DNA from: Acidovorax delafieldii
GTDB lineage: Bacteria > Pseudomonadota > Gammaproteobacteria > Burkholderiales > Burkholderiaceae_C
Direction: 5' to 3'
DNA: 5,846 nt
NCBI GenBank assembly: GCA_002327945.1
Contig: DCVY01000060.1
Location: 1-5,846, forward strand
Of this stretch, positions 1 to 5,672 are shown piece after piece (the stretch's first letter is position 1; every line of letters starts with the position of its first letter). The notes under the pieces were generated by a model that was given only the letters and a program-made list of their open reading frames with translations, searched no databases and was not told the DNA's origin. A program made the position numbers and the translations under genes.

Positions 1-59
1 ACCCGCTCCCTCTGCCGCAGGTTCGCCCCAGACCTGCCTCACCACATTCTGGAACCGTA

Positions 60-1688
60 GTGTCCTTCGCCTCCGAAACCCGGCGCCGCCGCACCTTTGC
101 CATCATCTCCCACCCCGACGCGGGCAAGACCACGCTGACCGAGAAGCTGCTGCTGTTCTCGGGCGCAATCCAGATCGCCGGCGCCGTCAAGGGCCGCAAG
201 GCCAGCCGCCATGCCACGTCCGACTGGATGGAAATCGAGAAGCAGCGCGGCATTTCGGTGGCATCCAGCGTGATGCAGATGCTGTACCGCGACCACGTCA
301 TCAACCTGCTCGACACGCCCGGCCACAAGGACTTCTCGGAAGACACCTACCGCGTGCTCACGGCGGTGGATTCAGCACTGATGGTGATCGACGCCGCCAA
401 CGGTGTGGAAGCCCAAACCCGCCGCCTGATCGAGGTCTGCCGCCAGCGCGACACGCCCATCATTACCTTCGTCAACAAAATGGACCGCGAGGTGCGCGAC
501 CCGCTCGACATCCTCGACGAGGTGGAACGCGAGCTGGGCATGCCCTGCTGTCCCATCACCTGGCCGGTGGGCCAGGGCAAGAGCTTTGGCGGCATCATCA
601 ATCTGCGCACGCAGACCATGACGGTGTTCACCCCCGGCAGCGACCGCGGCCCGAAAGACTTTGAAGTAGTGCCGCTGGCCGAGGCCGACCGGCTGCGCGC
701 GCGCTTTGGCCAGTCGTTTGACGATGCGCTGGAAAGCATGGAACTGGCCGTGGGCGCCTCTGCCGCGTGGAACCACGCCGACTTTCTGGCTGGCAAGCTC
801 ACGCCCGTGTTCTTCGGCTCCGGGGTGAACAACTTCGGTGTGATGGAAGTGCTCGATGCGGTAGTGGACATGTCGCCCCCGCCAGGCCCGCGCATCAGCA
901 CCTTGCAGGTCAACAAGCAGCCCGTCGTCAAGACCATACTGCCCGAGGACGAAGGCTTTGCCGGCGTAGTGTTCAAGGTGCAGGCCAATATGGATGCCAA
1001 CCACCGCGATCGCATCGCCTTCGTGCGCGTGGCCTCGGGCAAATACACACCGGGCATGAAGCTCAAGGTGCAGCGCACCGGCAAGGAGCTGCGCCCCACC
1101 TCAGTGGTCACGTTCATGAGCCAGCGCCGCGAGGCGGTGGAAGAAGCCTACGCCGGCGACATCATCGGATTCACCACGCATGGCGGGGTGCAGCTGGGCG
1201 ACACCATCACCGACGGCGCCAACCTGCAGTTCACCGGCCTGCCGTTCTTCGCGCCCGAGCTGTTCATGACCGTCATCCTGAAGAACCCGCTGCGCACCAA
1301 GCAGCTGCAGCAGGGTCTGGCCCAGCTGGGCGAGGAAGGCGCCATCCAGGTCTTTCGCCCCGACGTGGGCGGCCCCATGCTGCTGGGCGCCGTGGGCCAA
1401 CTGCAGTTTGAAGTGGTGCAGCACCGCCTGAAGGCCGAATACGACGCCGATGTGCGCCTGGAAGGCTGCCAGTACACGGGCGCGCGCTGGATCACCGCCG
1501 ACAGCCCGGCCGACTTGCGCGCCTTCACAGACGCCTACCCCATGCGCCTGTCGCACGACGCGGCGAATGCGTTGGCCTACCTGTGCACCAGCCCGTATGA
1601 CGTGCGGCTGGCGCAGGAGCGGTTTCCGAAGATTCATTTCCATCCGCTGAGGGAGCATGCGGGCCTGGCGCTGGACAGCAACCACTGA
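60..1688 (+). CDS. prfC: Peptide chain release factor 3 (RF3), GTPase
   Basis: RF3 is a cytoplasmic translational GTPase that recycles release factors RF1 and RF2 from the ribosome after peptide release. The 542-residue product is near the usual family length (E. coli about 529). The GTPase domain is complete: P-loop around residues 17-25 (HPDAGKTT), switch region QRGISV at 62-67, DTPGH at 85-89, NKMD at 139-142, and a G5-like GSGVNNFG at 253-260. An EF-Tu-like beta-barrel spans roughly 298-390, followed by the RF3-specific C-terminal domain with GEEGAIQVFRP near 420. The GTG at 60 is chosen because SFASETRRRRTFAIISHPDAG matches the usual RF3 N-terminus. The ribosome binding site is poor (only GGA near 51), and the frame stays open to the window edge, so a start further upstream is not excluded. 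The HAD remnant follows after 13 nt, which suggests former cotranscription. Confidence 0.96.
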   Translation: MSFASETRRRRTFAIISHPDAGKTTLTEKLLLFSGAIQIAGAVKGRKASRHATSDWMEIEKQRGISVASSVMQMLYRDHVINLLDTPGHKDFSEDTYRVLTAVDSALMVIDAANGVEAQTRRLIEVCRQRDTPIITFVNKMDREVRDPLDILDEVERELGMPCCPITWPVGQGKSFGGIINLRTQTMTVFTPGSDRGPKDFEVVPLAEADRLRARFGQSFDDALESMELAVGASAAWNHADFLAGKLTPVFFGSGVNNFGVMEVLDAVVDMSPPPGPRISTLQVNKQPVVKTILPEDEGFAGVVFKVQANMDANHRDRIAFVRVASGKYTPGMKLKVQRTGKELRPTSVVTFMSQRREAVEEAYAGDIIGFTTHGGVQLGDTITDGANLQFTGLPFFAPELFMTVILKNPLRTKQLQQGLAQLGEEGAIQVFRPDVGGPMLLGAVGQLQFEVVQHRLKAEYDADVRLEGCQYTGARWITADSPADLRAFTDAYPMRLSHDAANALAYLCTSPYDVRLAQERFPKIHFHPLREHAGLALDSNH

Positions 1689-1701
1689 CCACCCCGCAGC
1701 C

Positions 1702-2045
1702 ATGGCGGTATTCCTGCGCCCCCAGAACGAATGGCCGGCACCTGCGCCCGGCCAGCCGCTGGGCATCCTCACCGACATCGACCGCACCCTGACCACCGAC
1801 GGCGCCATCACACCCGATGCGCTGCAGGCCCTGGCTGCGCTGAAGACCAGCGGTCTGCATGTGTGACCCCATCACCGGCCGCCCCGTGGGCAGGAACGAG
1901 CCGTTTGCTGCGACCTGGTCGGTGGATGCCATCGTGGCGGAAAACGGCGTCGTGGTGCTGGGGCGCAGTGCAGATATTTTTGAAAACCCCCTGGGATCGC
2001 GATTGACGCGCCGCAGCATCGAGGAAGACACCTGCCTGCTGTCGC
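1702..2045 (+). pseudogene. HAD-IIB family hydrolase, frameshifted and 3'-truncated
   Basis: The first part (1702-1866) reads as 54 residues containing HAD motif I, TDIDRTLT, with Asp25 and Asp27 in the DxDxT arrangement, and ends GLHV-stop. The protein resumes one frame over (+1): PITGRP (HAD motif II region) from about 1867, then VDAIVAENG near 1922-1948. Intact relatives read LHV-x-PITGRP continuously, so one extra base lies near 1864-1866. After about 2000 the expected cap domain, the motif III lysine and the motif IV acidic residues are absent, and the sequence runs into the 3' end of the convergent ppk2. About 115 codons remain of the roughly 250-280 expected. Family members are sugar-phosphate-type phosphatases (mannosyl-3-phosphoglycerate or sucrose phosphatase-like); the specific substrate cannot be told. 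It probably shared a transcript with prfC. The right boundary is approximate. A sequencing error could explain the frameshift but not the truncation. Confidence 0.8.
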
Positions 2046-2062
2046 CCCATGCGGCAACAGGC
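2034..2062 (-). terminator. Stem-loop between convergent HAD remnant and ppk2 3' ends
   Basis: Arms 2034-2045 and 2051-2062 pair over 12 positions around a 5-nt loop (CCCAT). In either strand's RNA there is one mismatch and one G-U pair. It begins 12 nt beyond the ppk2 stop codon, where a terminator is expected. There is no true U-tract; the minus-strand tail is only mildly pyrimidine-rich (TCTTCCT). It is a candidate ppk2 terminator, possibly acting in both directions, but it could also be a chance hairpin left in HAD coding sequence. Confidence 0.4.
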
Positions 2063-2073
2063 GCGCGCTGCGC

Positions 2074-2991
2074 TCAGTACCGCCGGGGAACGTACATCTC
2101 CTCGGGCACCGGCTGGCGGAAGTATTCGGGGTTGCGCACGCGCTCCGGCAACACCACCGGGGGGTGCGGCACCTCGTGGTACGGAAACTGTTCCAGCAGG
2201 TGCGCAATGCAGTTCAGGCGCGCCTTTTTCTTGTCCACCGCCTGCACCACCCACCAGGGCGCTTCGGGGATGTGGGTGCGCTCCAGCATGGTCTCCTTGG
2301 CCTTGGTGTAGGCCTCCCAGCGCACGCGGCTTTCCAGGTCCATGGGGCTCAACTTCCACTGTTTCAGTGGGTCGTGAATGCGGCCCAGAAAGCGCAGGTG
2401 CTGCTCGTCGTCGGTGATGGAGAACCAGTATTTGATGAGCGTGATGCCCGAGCGCACAAGCATCTTCTCGAACTCTGGCACGGTGCGGAAGAACTCTTCG
2501 TACTCGTCGTCGGTGCAAAAGCCCATGACGTGCTCTACACCCGCGCGGTTGTACCAGCTGCGGTCAAACAGCACCATCTCGCCCGCTGCGGGCAGATGCG
2601 CCGCGTAGCGCTGAAAGTACCACTGCGTGCGCTCGCGGTCGTTGGGCGCGGGCAGCGCGGCCACGCGAACCACGCGCGGATTCAGGCGCTGGGTGATGCG
2701 CTTGATGACGCCGCCTTTGCCGGCGGCATCGCGCCCCTCGAACAGAATCACCACCTTCTTGCGCGTGTGCTGCACCCAGTCCTGGAGCTTGACCAGCTCG
2801 CCCTGCAAGCGAAACAGCTCTTTGAAATAGGCCTGGCGCTGCGCACGGTCGGTGGCGTGGCGGCCCTCCAGTTCGTCGAGGCTGCGGTCTTCCAGTTCCA
2901 GTTCGATTTCTTCGTCGTAGCTGTCCACCAGATCGCTGGCGATGCGTCGCATCAGGTCGTCATGGTCATTCAGTGAACTGGGCAGCGTCAT
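2074..2991 (-). CDS. ppk2: Polyphosphate kinase 2 family protein (class I-like)
   Basis: PPK2 enzymes move phosphate between polyphosphate and nucleotides. Single-domain class I members mainly use polyphosphate to convert NDP to NTP in the cytoplasm. The 305-residue product has the family signatures: Walker A GRDAAGKGG at 86-94, Walker B-type region with FDRSWYNRAGVEHVMGF at 142-158, PNDRERTQWYFQRY around 116-129, and the lid region RFLGRIHDPLKQWKLSPMD at about 200-218. An acidic N-terminal segment (residues 20-42) precedes the kinase core. The start at 2991 is preferred because AGGA lies 11 nt upstream (complement of 3003-3006). An in-frame ATG at 3036 would add 15 residues but has no visible ribosome binding site. 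The gene is divergent from the MFS gene and convergent with the HAD remnant. The nucleotide preference (ADP or GDP) cannot be read from the sequence. Confidence 0.93.
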   Translation of the reverse strand: MTLPSSLNDHDDLMRRIASDLVDSYDEEIELELEDRSLDELEGRHATDRAQRQAYFKELFRLQGELVKLQDWVQHTRKKVVILFEGRDAAGKGGVIKRITQRLNPRVVRVAALPAPNDRERTQWYFQRYAAHLPAAGEMVLFDRSWYNRAGVEHVMGFCTDDEYEEFFRTVPEFEKMLVRSGITLIKYWFSITDDEQHLRFLGRIHDPLKQWKLSPMDLESRVRWEAYTKAKETMLERTHIPEAPWWVVQAVDKKKARLNCIAHLLEQFPYHEVPHPPVVLPERVRNPEYFRQPVPEEMYVPRRY

Positions 2992-3037
2992 GGAAAATGC
3001 AATCCTGTAAAGAACTGGCCATGCTGCCGATGGCATA

Positions 3038-3053
3038 TGTCAATTGCATGACA
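3038..3053. promoter_or_regulatory. Inverted repeat TGTCA-N6-TGACA overlapping a TTGACA box; candidate operator
   Basis: The 16-bp site has perfect 5-bp arms and a 6-bp spacer, the size and geometry typical of dimeric repressor sites. It lies 47-62 nt upstream of the preferred ppk2 start and overlaps an exact minus-strand TTGACA at 3043-3038. No good -10 hexamer is seen 16-18 nt downstream of that box. Control of ppk2 is therefore inferred from position only, and the binding protein is unknown. Confidence 0.3.
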
Positions 3054-3177
3054 GGGCGATTCCCTGATCGGACTCCTGCAGGATCTGGTTCAGCGCCTGA
3101 CACAGACCTCGGTGACCCAGGCGCGCCAGTTCTGGAAACGGCAGCCGGATCCGCCTGCCGGTGCCGTTTCCAGATGA
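3052..3177 (+). pseudogene. Possible 3' remnant of a lost plus-strand gene
   Basis: This frame runs 41 codons from just after an in-frame TGA (3049-3051) to a TGA at 3175-3177 and has no ATG, GTG or TTG near its front. Its product contains a plausible amphipathic helix (LIGLLQDLVQRLTQTSV), then QARQFWKR and a Pro-rich tail ending GAVSR. G/C at third positions is high (about three quarters by hand count), like the neighbouring genes. The stop codon abuts the stem of a strong intrinsic terminator, as at the end of a real gene. I do not recognise the family. It could be the tail of a deleted gene, a frameshifted small gene, or chance. Confidence 0.3.
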
Positions 3178-3182
3178 TTTTT
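3131..3182 (+). terminator. Strong intrinsic terminator upstream of the MHS transporter
   Basis: Arms 3131-3143 and 3162-3174 are a perfect 13-bp inverted repeat (TCTGGAAACGGCA and its complement). CCGG/CCGG pairing can extend the stem inward past a single-base bulge. Five T residues follow at 3178-3182, so it reads on the plus strand; there is no T-run on the other side. No intact plus-strand gene precedes it. It either ends the remnant at 3052-3177 or acts as an attenuator in a long transporter leader, with the ATG 155 nt downstream. Confidence 0.82.
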
Positions 3183-3201
3183 CACATCGAAAAACGTGAA
3201 A
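3180..3201. promoter_or_regulatory. Inverted repeat TTTCAC-N10-GTGAAA; possible operator
   Basis: Two perfect 6-bp arms (3180-3185 and 3196-3201) flank a 10-nt AT-rich centre. The site follows directly on the terminator and lies about 136 nt upstream of the transporter start, where a regulator site could be. The arms are short enough to arise by chance, and no adjacent promoter was identified. Confidence 0.2.
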
Positions 3202-3325
3202 TGGGGGTTATCACCAAGACCGTAAGAATGGTGGAAGTTTCGCGTCAAGTTCTGTAAGAAAGGCGTCAGAGCGGTGTCAGTAGCGCCATGGATAGTGGAG
3301 TCACAGGCAATTTTGTATGTACCTG

Positions 3326-3331
3326 AAGGAG
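3326..3331 (+). promoter_or_regulatory. Ribosome binding site of the MHS transporter
   Basis: AAGGAG lies 6 nt before the ATG at 3338. This fixes the start there rather than at the in-frame ATG at 3317, which has no such element and would place the binding site inside the coding region. Confidence 0.85.
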
Positions 3332-3337
3332 ACAACC

Positions 3338-5011
3338 ATGGCAACGCAACATCCCGCACCGCGGCCGATGTCCACTGAAGAGAAGAAAGTCATCTTCGCT
3401 TCATCGCTCGGAACCGTATTTGAGTGGTACGACTTTTATCTCTATGGCTCGCTCGCGGCCATCATTGCCAAGCAGTTCTTCAGCGGACTGGATGCGGGTG
3501 CGGCCTTCATCTTCGCGCTGCTGGCTTTTGCAGCAGGCTTTTTGGTGCGGCCCTTCGGCGCCATCGTGTTCGGCCGCCTGGGCGACATGATCGGACGCAA
3601 ATACACCTTCCTGGTCACCATCCTGATCATGGGTCTGTCGACATTCATCGTTGGCTTGCTGCCCAGCTACGCCACCATCGGCGTGGCGGCCCCGGTGATC
3701 CTGATTGCGCTGCGCATGTTGCAGGGCCTGGCACTGGGCGGTGAATATGGCGGTGCCGCCACCTATGTGGCCGAGCATGCGCCGCATGGCAAGCGCGGTG
3801 CCTACACTTCCTGGATCCAGACCACGGCCACGATGGGCCTGTTCCTGAGCCTGCTGGTGATTCTGGGCGTGCGCCTGAGCCTGGGTGAAACCGCTTTTCA
3901 GGACTGGGGCTGGCGCATTCCGTTCCTGGTGTCCATCCTGCTGCTGGGCGTTTCGGTGTGGATTCGCCTGTCGCTGTCGGAGTCGCCGGCCTTCCAGAAG
4001 ATGAAGGCCGAGGGCAAGACCTCCAAGGCACCTCTGACCGAGTCGTTCGGCCAGTGGAAGAACCTGAAGATCGTGATCCTGGCACTGGTGGGCCTGACGG
4101 CCGGTCAGGCCGTGGTCTGGTACTCGGGCCAGTTCTACGCGCTGTTCTTCCTGACGCAGCAACTGAAGGTGGACAACACCACCGCCAACCTGATGATCGC
4201 TGCCGCACTGCTGCTGGGCACGCCTTTCTTTGTGGTCTTCGGCGCCCTGTCGGACAAGATCGGCCGCAAGCCGATCATCATGGCAGGCTGTCTGCTGGCC
4301 GTGTTGACCTACTTCCCCGTCTTCAAGGCACTGACCGAAGCGGCCAACCCTGACCTGGCCCGGGCCCAGGCCTCGGCTGGCGTGGTGGTGACGGCCGACC
4401 CCGCATCGTGCTCGTTCCAGGGCAACCCGGTGGCACGCGAGATCGACTTCCGCAGCTCGTGCGACATTGCCAAGCGCTACCTGGTTCAGAATTCGGTGAG
4501 TTATGACAACGTGGCCGGCCCAGCGGGCTCGCCAGCCGTGGTCAAGATCGGAGAAAAGACGGTGCAGGCGCCCACTGGCAACGTGGTCAACCTCAAGTTT
4601 GATGAAGCGTCCGCCAAGGCCATCGCCGCCTTCAAGAAAGAAGTGGCCGAAGACCTGAAGGCTGCCGGTTACCCAACCAAGGCCGACCCCGCCAAGACCA
4701 ACAAGGGCCTGACAGTGGCCCTGTTGTTCTGGCTGGTGCTGCTGGTGACCATGGTCTATGGACCCATCGCCGCCATGCTGGTGGAAATGTTCCCGACCCG
4801 CATCCGCTACACATCAATGAGCCTGCCGTACCACATCGGCAACGGCTGGTTTGGCGGCCTGCTGCCCACCACGGCGTTTGCCATCGTGGCGCAAACCGGC
4901 AACATGTACAACGGTCTGTGGTACCCCATCATCATCGCGGGCATGACCCTGGTGATCGGCACGCTGTTCATCCGCGAGACCAAGGACGTGGACATCTACG
5001 CCAACGACTGA
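3338..5011 (+). CDS. MHS-family MFS transporter (metabolite:H+ symporter) with a large periplasmic insert
   Basis: This 557-residue inner-membrane protein belongs to the major facilitator superfamily, MHS branch (relatives of ProP, ShiA, KgtP and CitA), which couples proton entry to uptake of small organic acids or osmolytes. The N-terminus shows the MHS signature SSLGTVFEWYDFYLYG (22-37). MFS motif A appears twice: GRLGDMIGRK at 79-88 (loop 2-3) and GALSDKIGRK at 302-311 (loop 8-9). About 12 membrane segments are visible, with TM9 at about 312-333, TM10 at 457-482 and TM12 at 526-548. Between TM9 and TM10 lies a hydrophilic insert of about 120 residues (334-455), predicted periplasmic, with Cys358 and Cys375 that could form a disulphide. 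Typical MHS proteins have about 430-500 residues and lack this insert. The ribosome binding site is strong. The substrate is not identifiable; neighbouring genes give no pathway clue. Confidence 0.92.
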   Translation: MATQHPAPRPMSTEEKKVIFASSLGTVFEWYDFYLYGSLAAIIAKQFFSGLDAGAAFIFALLAFAAGFLVRPFGAIVFGRLGDMIGRKYTFLVTILIMGLSTFIVGLLPSYATIGVAAPVILIALRMLQGLALGGEYGGAATYVAEHAPHGKRGAYTSWIQTTATMGLFLSLLVILGVRLSLGETAFQDWGWRIPFLVSILLLGVSVWIRLSLSESPAFQKMKAEGKTSKAPLTESFGQWKNLKIVILALVGLTAGQAVVWYSGQFYALFFLTQQLKVDNTTANLMIAAALLLGTPFFVVFGALSDKIGRKPIIMAGCLLAVLTYFPVFKALTEAANPDLARAQASAGVVVTADPASCSFQGNPVAREIDFRSSCDIAKRYLVQNSVSYDNVAGPAGSPAVVKIGEKTVQAPTGNVVNLKFDEASAKAIAAFKKEVAEDLKAAGYPTKADPAKTNKGLTVALLFWLVLLVTMVYGPIAAMLVEMFPTRIRYTSMSLPYHIGNGWFGGLLPTTAFAIVAQTGNMYNGLWYPIIIAGMTLVIGTLFIRETKDVDIYAND

Positions 5012-5033
5012 CGGCTGCACCGCACTGCAACAC

Positions 5034-5065
5034 CAGTGCCTGCCTCCACTGCGGGGCGGGCACTG
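5034..5065 (+). terminator. Stem-loop after the MHS transporter gene
   Basis: Arms 5034-5044 and 5055-5065 form an 11-bp stem with a single G-U pair and a 10-nt loop, 22 nt after the transporter stop codon. No U-tract follows (TGTTCC), so it is a weak intrinsic terminator or an RNA 3'-end stabilising hairpin. A competing 6-bp hairpin, GCACTG/CAGTGC with a 6-nt loop, can form at 5022-5039 and shares the left arm. Confidence 0.45.
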
Positions 5066-5239
5066 TGTTCCAGAAAAGGGCCTCGCACGCTGCCTTAACC
5101 TAGAAACGGCAGTTGACCGCTTGGCACCTCTTGCCCAGCTGCATGCAATCTATCGTTGATGACTTCGATGGCGTTCATCCTTTGGGTGAGAGCGCTAGGT
5201 TTATTGATCACGCAACCCCACCCCCAGGAGATACAAGTC

Positions 5240-5419
5240 ATGTGGAAGATCGTCGTAGGTTTTGTGCTTTTTGCGGCCCTGTCGCTGTTCGTCATCATGA
5301 AGGCCGGTGACAAGGTGGACATGTCTGGCGAAAAACACGGCGCCGATTCCCTCAGTGCGCCAGAGGCGCCCGCCAGCGCGGCCGCACCCGCTGCAGCGCC
5401 CGCTGCCAGCGCACCGTAA
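5240..5419 (+). CDS. Small single-pass membrane protein with Ala/Pro-rich tail
   Basis: The 59-residue product begins MWKIVVGFVLFAALSLFVIM, giving one membrane segment at about residues 4-20 with a short N-terminus. A polar stretch follows (KAGDKVDMSGEKHGADS, 21-37), then a tail made almost only of Ala, Pro and Ser. The start at 5240 is fixed by AGGAG at 5226-5230, 9 nt upstream. An in-frame ATG at 5156 would add 28 residues and place this binding site inside the gene, so it is rejected. The tail DNA contains near-repeats of CCCGCTGC. I recall similar short proteins in Comamonadaceae, but no function is known to me. It could be an accessory subunit of a membrane complex; nothing adjacent shows which. 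The 228-nt gap before it makes cotranscription with the transporter uncertain. Confidence 0.72.
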   Translation: MWKIVVGFVLFAALSLFVIMKAGDKVDMSGEKHGADSLSAPEAPASAAAPAAAPAASAP

Positions 5420-5491
5420 GCGCGCTTTCCCTGCTGATCTCTGGGACGTGCGGGGTGCGGGCTTTGCAACGTGGTGGTGCGCGGCTGCAAG

Positions 5492-5526
5492 AAAAAAAGC
5501 AAGTGTCGCCACCGCACATCACTTGC
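5492..5526 (-). terminator. Intrinsic terminator on the minus strand, no intact gene in front
   Basis: On the minus strand, GCAAGTG (complement of 5520-5526) pairs perfectly with CACTTGC (complement of 5499-5505) across a 14-nt loop. Seven T residues follow immediately (complement of the A-run 5492-5498). The plus strand has no T-run after the hairpin, so the element stops transcripts moving leftwards. The only open frame in that direction is the minus-strand frame ending at 5531, four bases before the hairpin. Confidence 0.72.
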
Positions 5527-5530
5527 GCCA

Positions 5531-5655
5531 TCAAACCTTCACCCAGTGGTGGACGGAAATCCGGCGGACAACACGATCAGGATCCACTGCATTCTCGGTA
5601 GCCCAGTCAAAAACTGAAACTGCCTGTGCGTCCCCGATGGCAATCCATATCGAAG
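5531..5655 (-). pseudogene. Possible C-terminal remnant of a minus-strand gene
   Basis: The minus-strand frame ends with a TGA at 5533-5531, directly before the intrinsic terminator. Its last 35-40 residues look like a real protein end (GDAQAVSVFDWATEN, then DPDRVVRRISVHHWVKV), with mixed polar, charged and aromatic residues. Beyond about 5655 the same frame is antisense to the porin signal peptide and looks like a shadow, though it stays open to an ATG at 5815. I do not recognise the family. The right boundary is a guess. The frame could be chance; the adjacent correctly oriented terminator is the main support. Confidence 0.3.
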
Positions 5656-5672
5656 GATTCCTCAAGCAAAAA

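Larger units (their letters stand above)
2992..3337. other. 346-nt divergent spacer between ppk2 and the MHS transporter gene
   Basis: No complete gene is visible. Reading left to right it holds the ppk2 ribosome binding site (complement of 3003-3006), a 16-bp inverted repeat (3038-3053), a second short one (CAGGG-N5-CCCTG, 3052-3066), a start-less plus-strand open frame (3052-3177), a strong plus-strand terminator (3131-3182), a TTTCAC/GTGAAA inverted repeat (3180-3201), two direct copies of GTAAGAA 32 nt apart (3222 and 3254), and the transporter's ribosome binding site. No convincing sigma-70 promoter pair was found for either gene; the best element is a TTGACA on the minus strand at 3043-3038 without a good -10 box. 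Confidence 0.7.

Noticed and set aside
347..1117. 256-codon minus-strand open frame opposite prfC, and similar long frames at 372-1004 (-), 767-1411 (+) and 1101-1811 (-)
   Set aside because: Shadows of the GC-biased prfC frame: composition is Arg/Ser/Ala/His-rich and low in complexity, no family is recognisable, and prfC fully explains the region.
2164..2976. 270-codon plus-strand open frame opposite ppk2
   Set aside because: It lies almost entirely inside ppk2 on the other strand, and the product resembles a mirrored-codon shadow with no motif.
3031..3048. Sigma-54-like element TGGCA...TTGCA
   Set aside because: The GG-to-GC distance is 14 nt where the -24/-12 class needs 12, so the spacing is wrong.
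2973..3257. 94-codon plus-strand open frame across the ppk2/transporter spacer
   Set aside because: It overlaps the ppk2 start, runs straight through the strong terminator hairpin and has no ribosome binding site or recognisable product.
3401..4162. 253-codon minus-strand open frame opposite the MHS transporter, and 3645-4208 (-)
   Set aside because: Products are Gln/His/Arg/Pro-rich with no membrane or enzyme motif; the transporter on the plus strand has motifs, a ribosome binding site and full length.
5122..5134. Sigma-54-like element TGGCAC...TTGC before the small membrane protein
   Set aside because: The GG-to-GC distance is only 10 nt, two short of the requirement.
5113..5310. 65-codon plus-strand open frame overlapping the small membrane protein start
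   Set aside because: No ribosome binding site or recognisable motif, and it overlaps in another frame the well-supported gene at 5240.
5408..5426. Hairpin AGCGC/GCGCT with TTT over the stop codon of the small membrane protein gene
   Set aside because: A 5-bp stem with three T residues in a GCGC-rich region is too weak to call a terminator.
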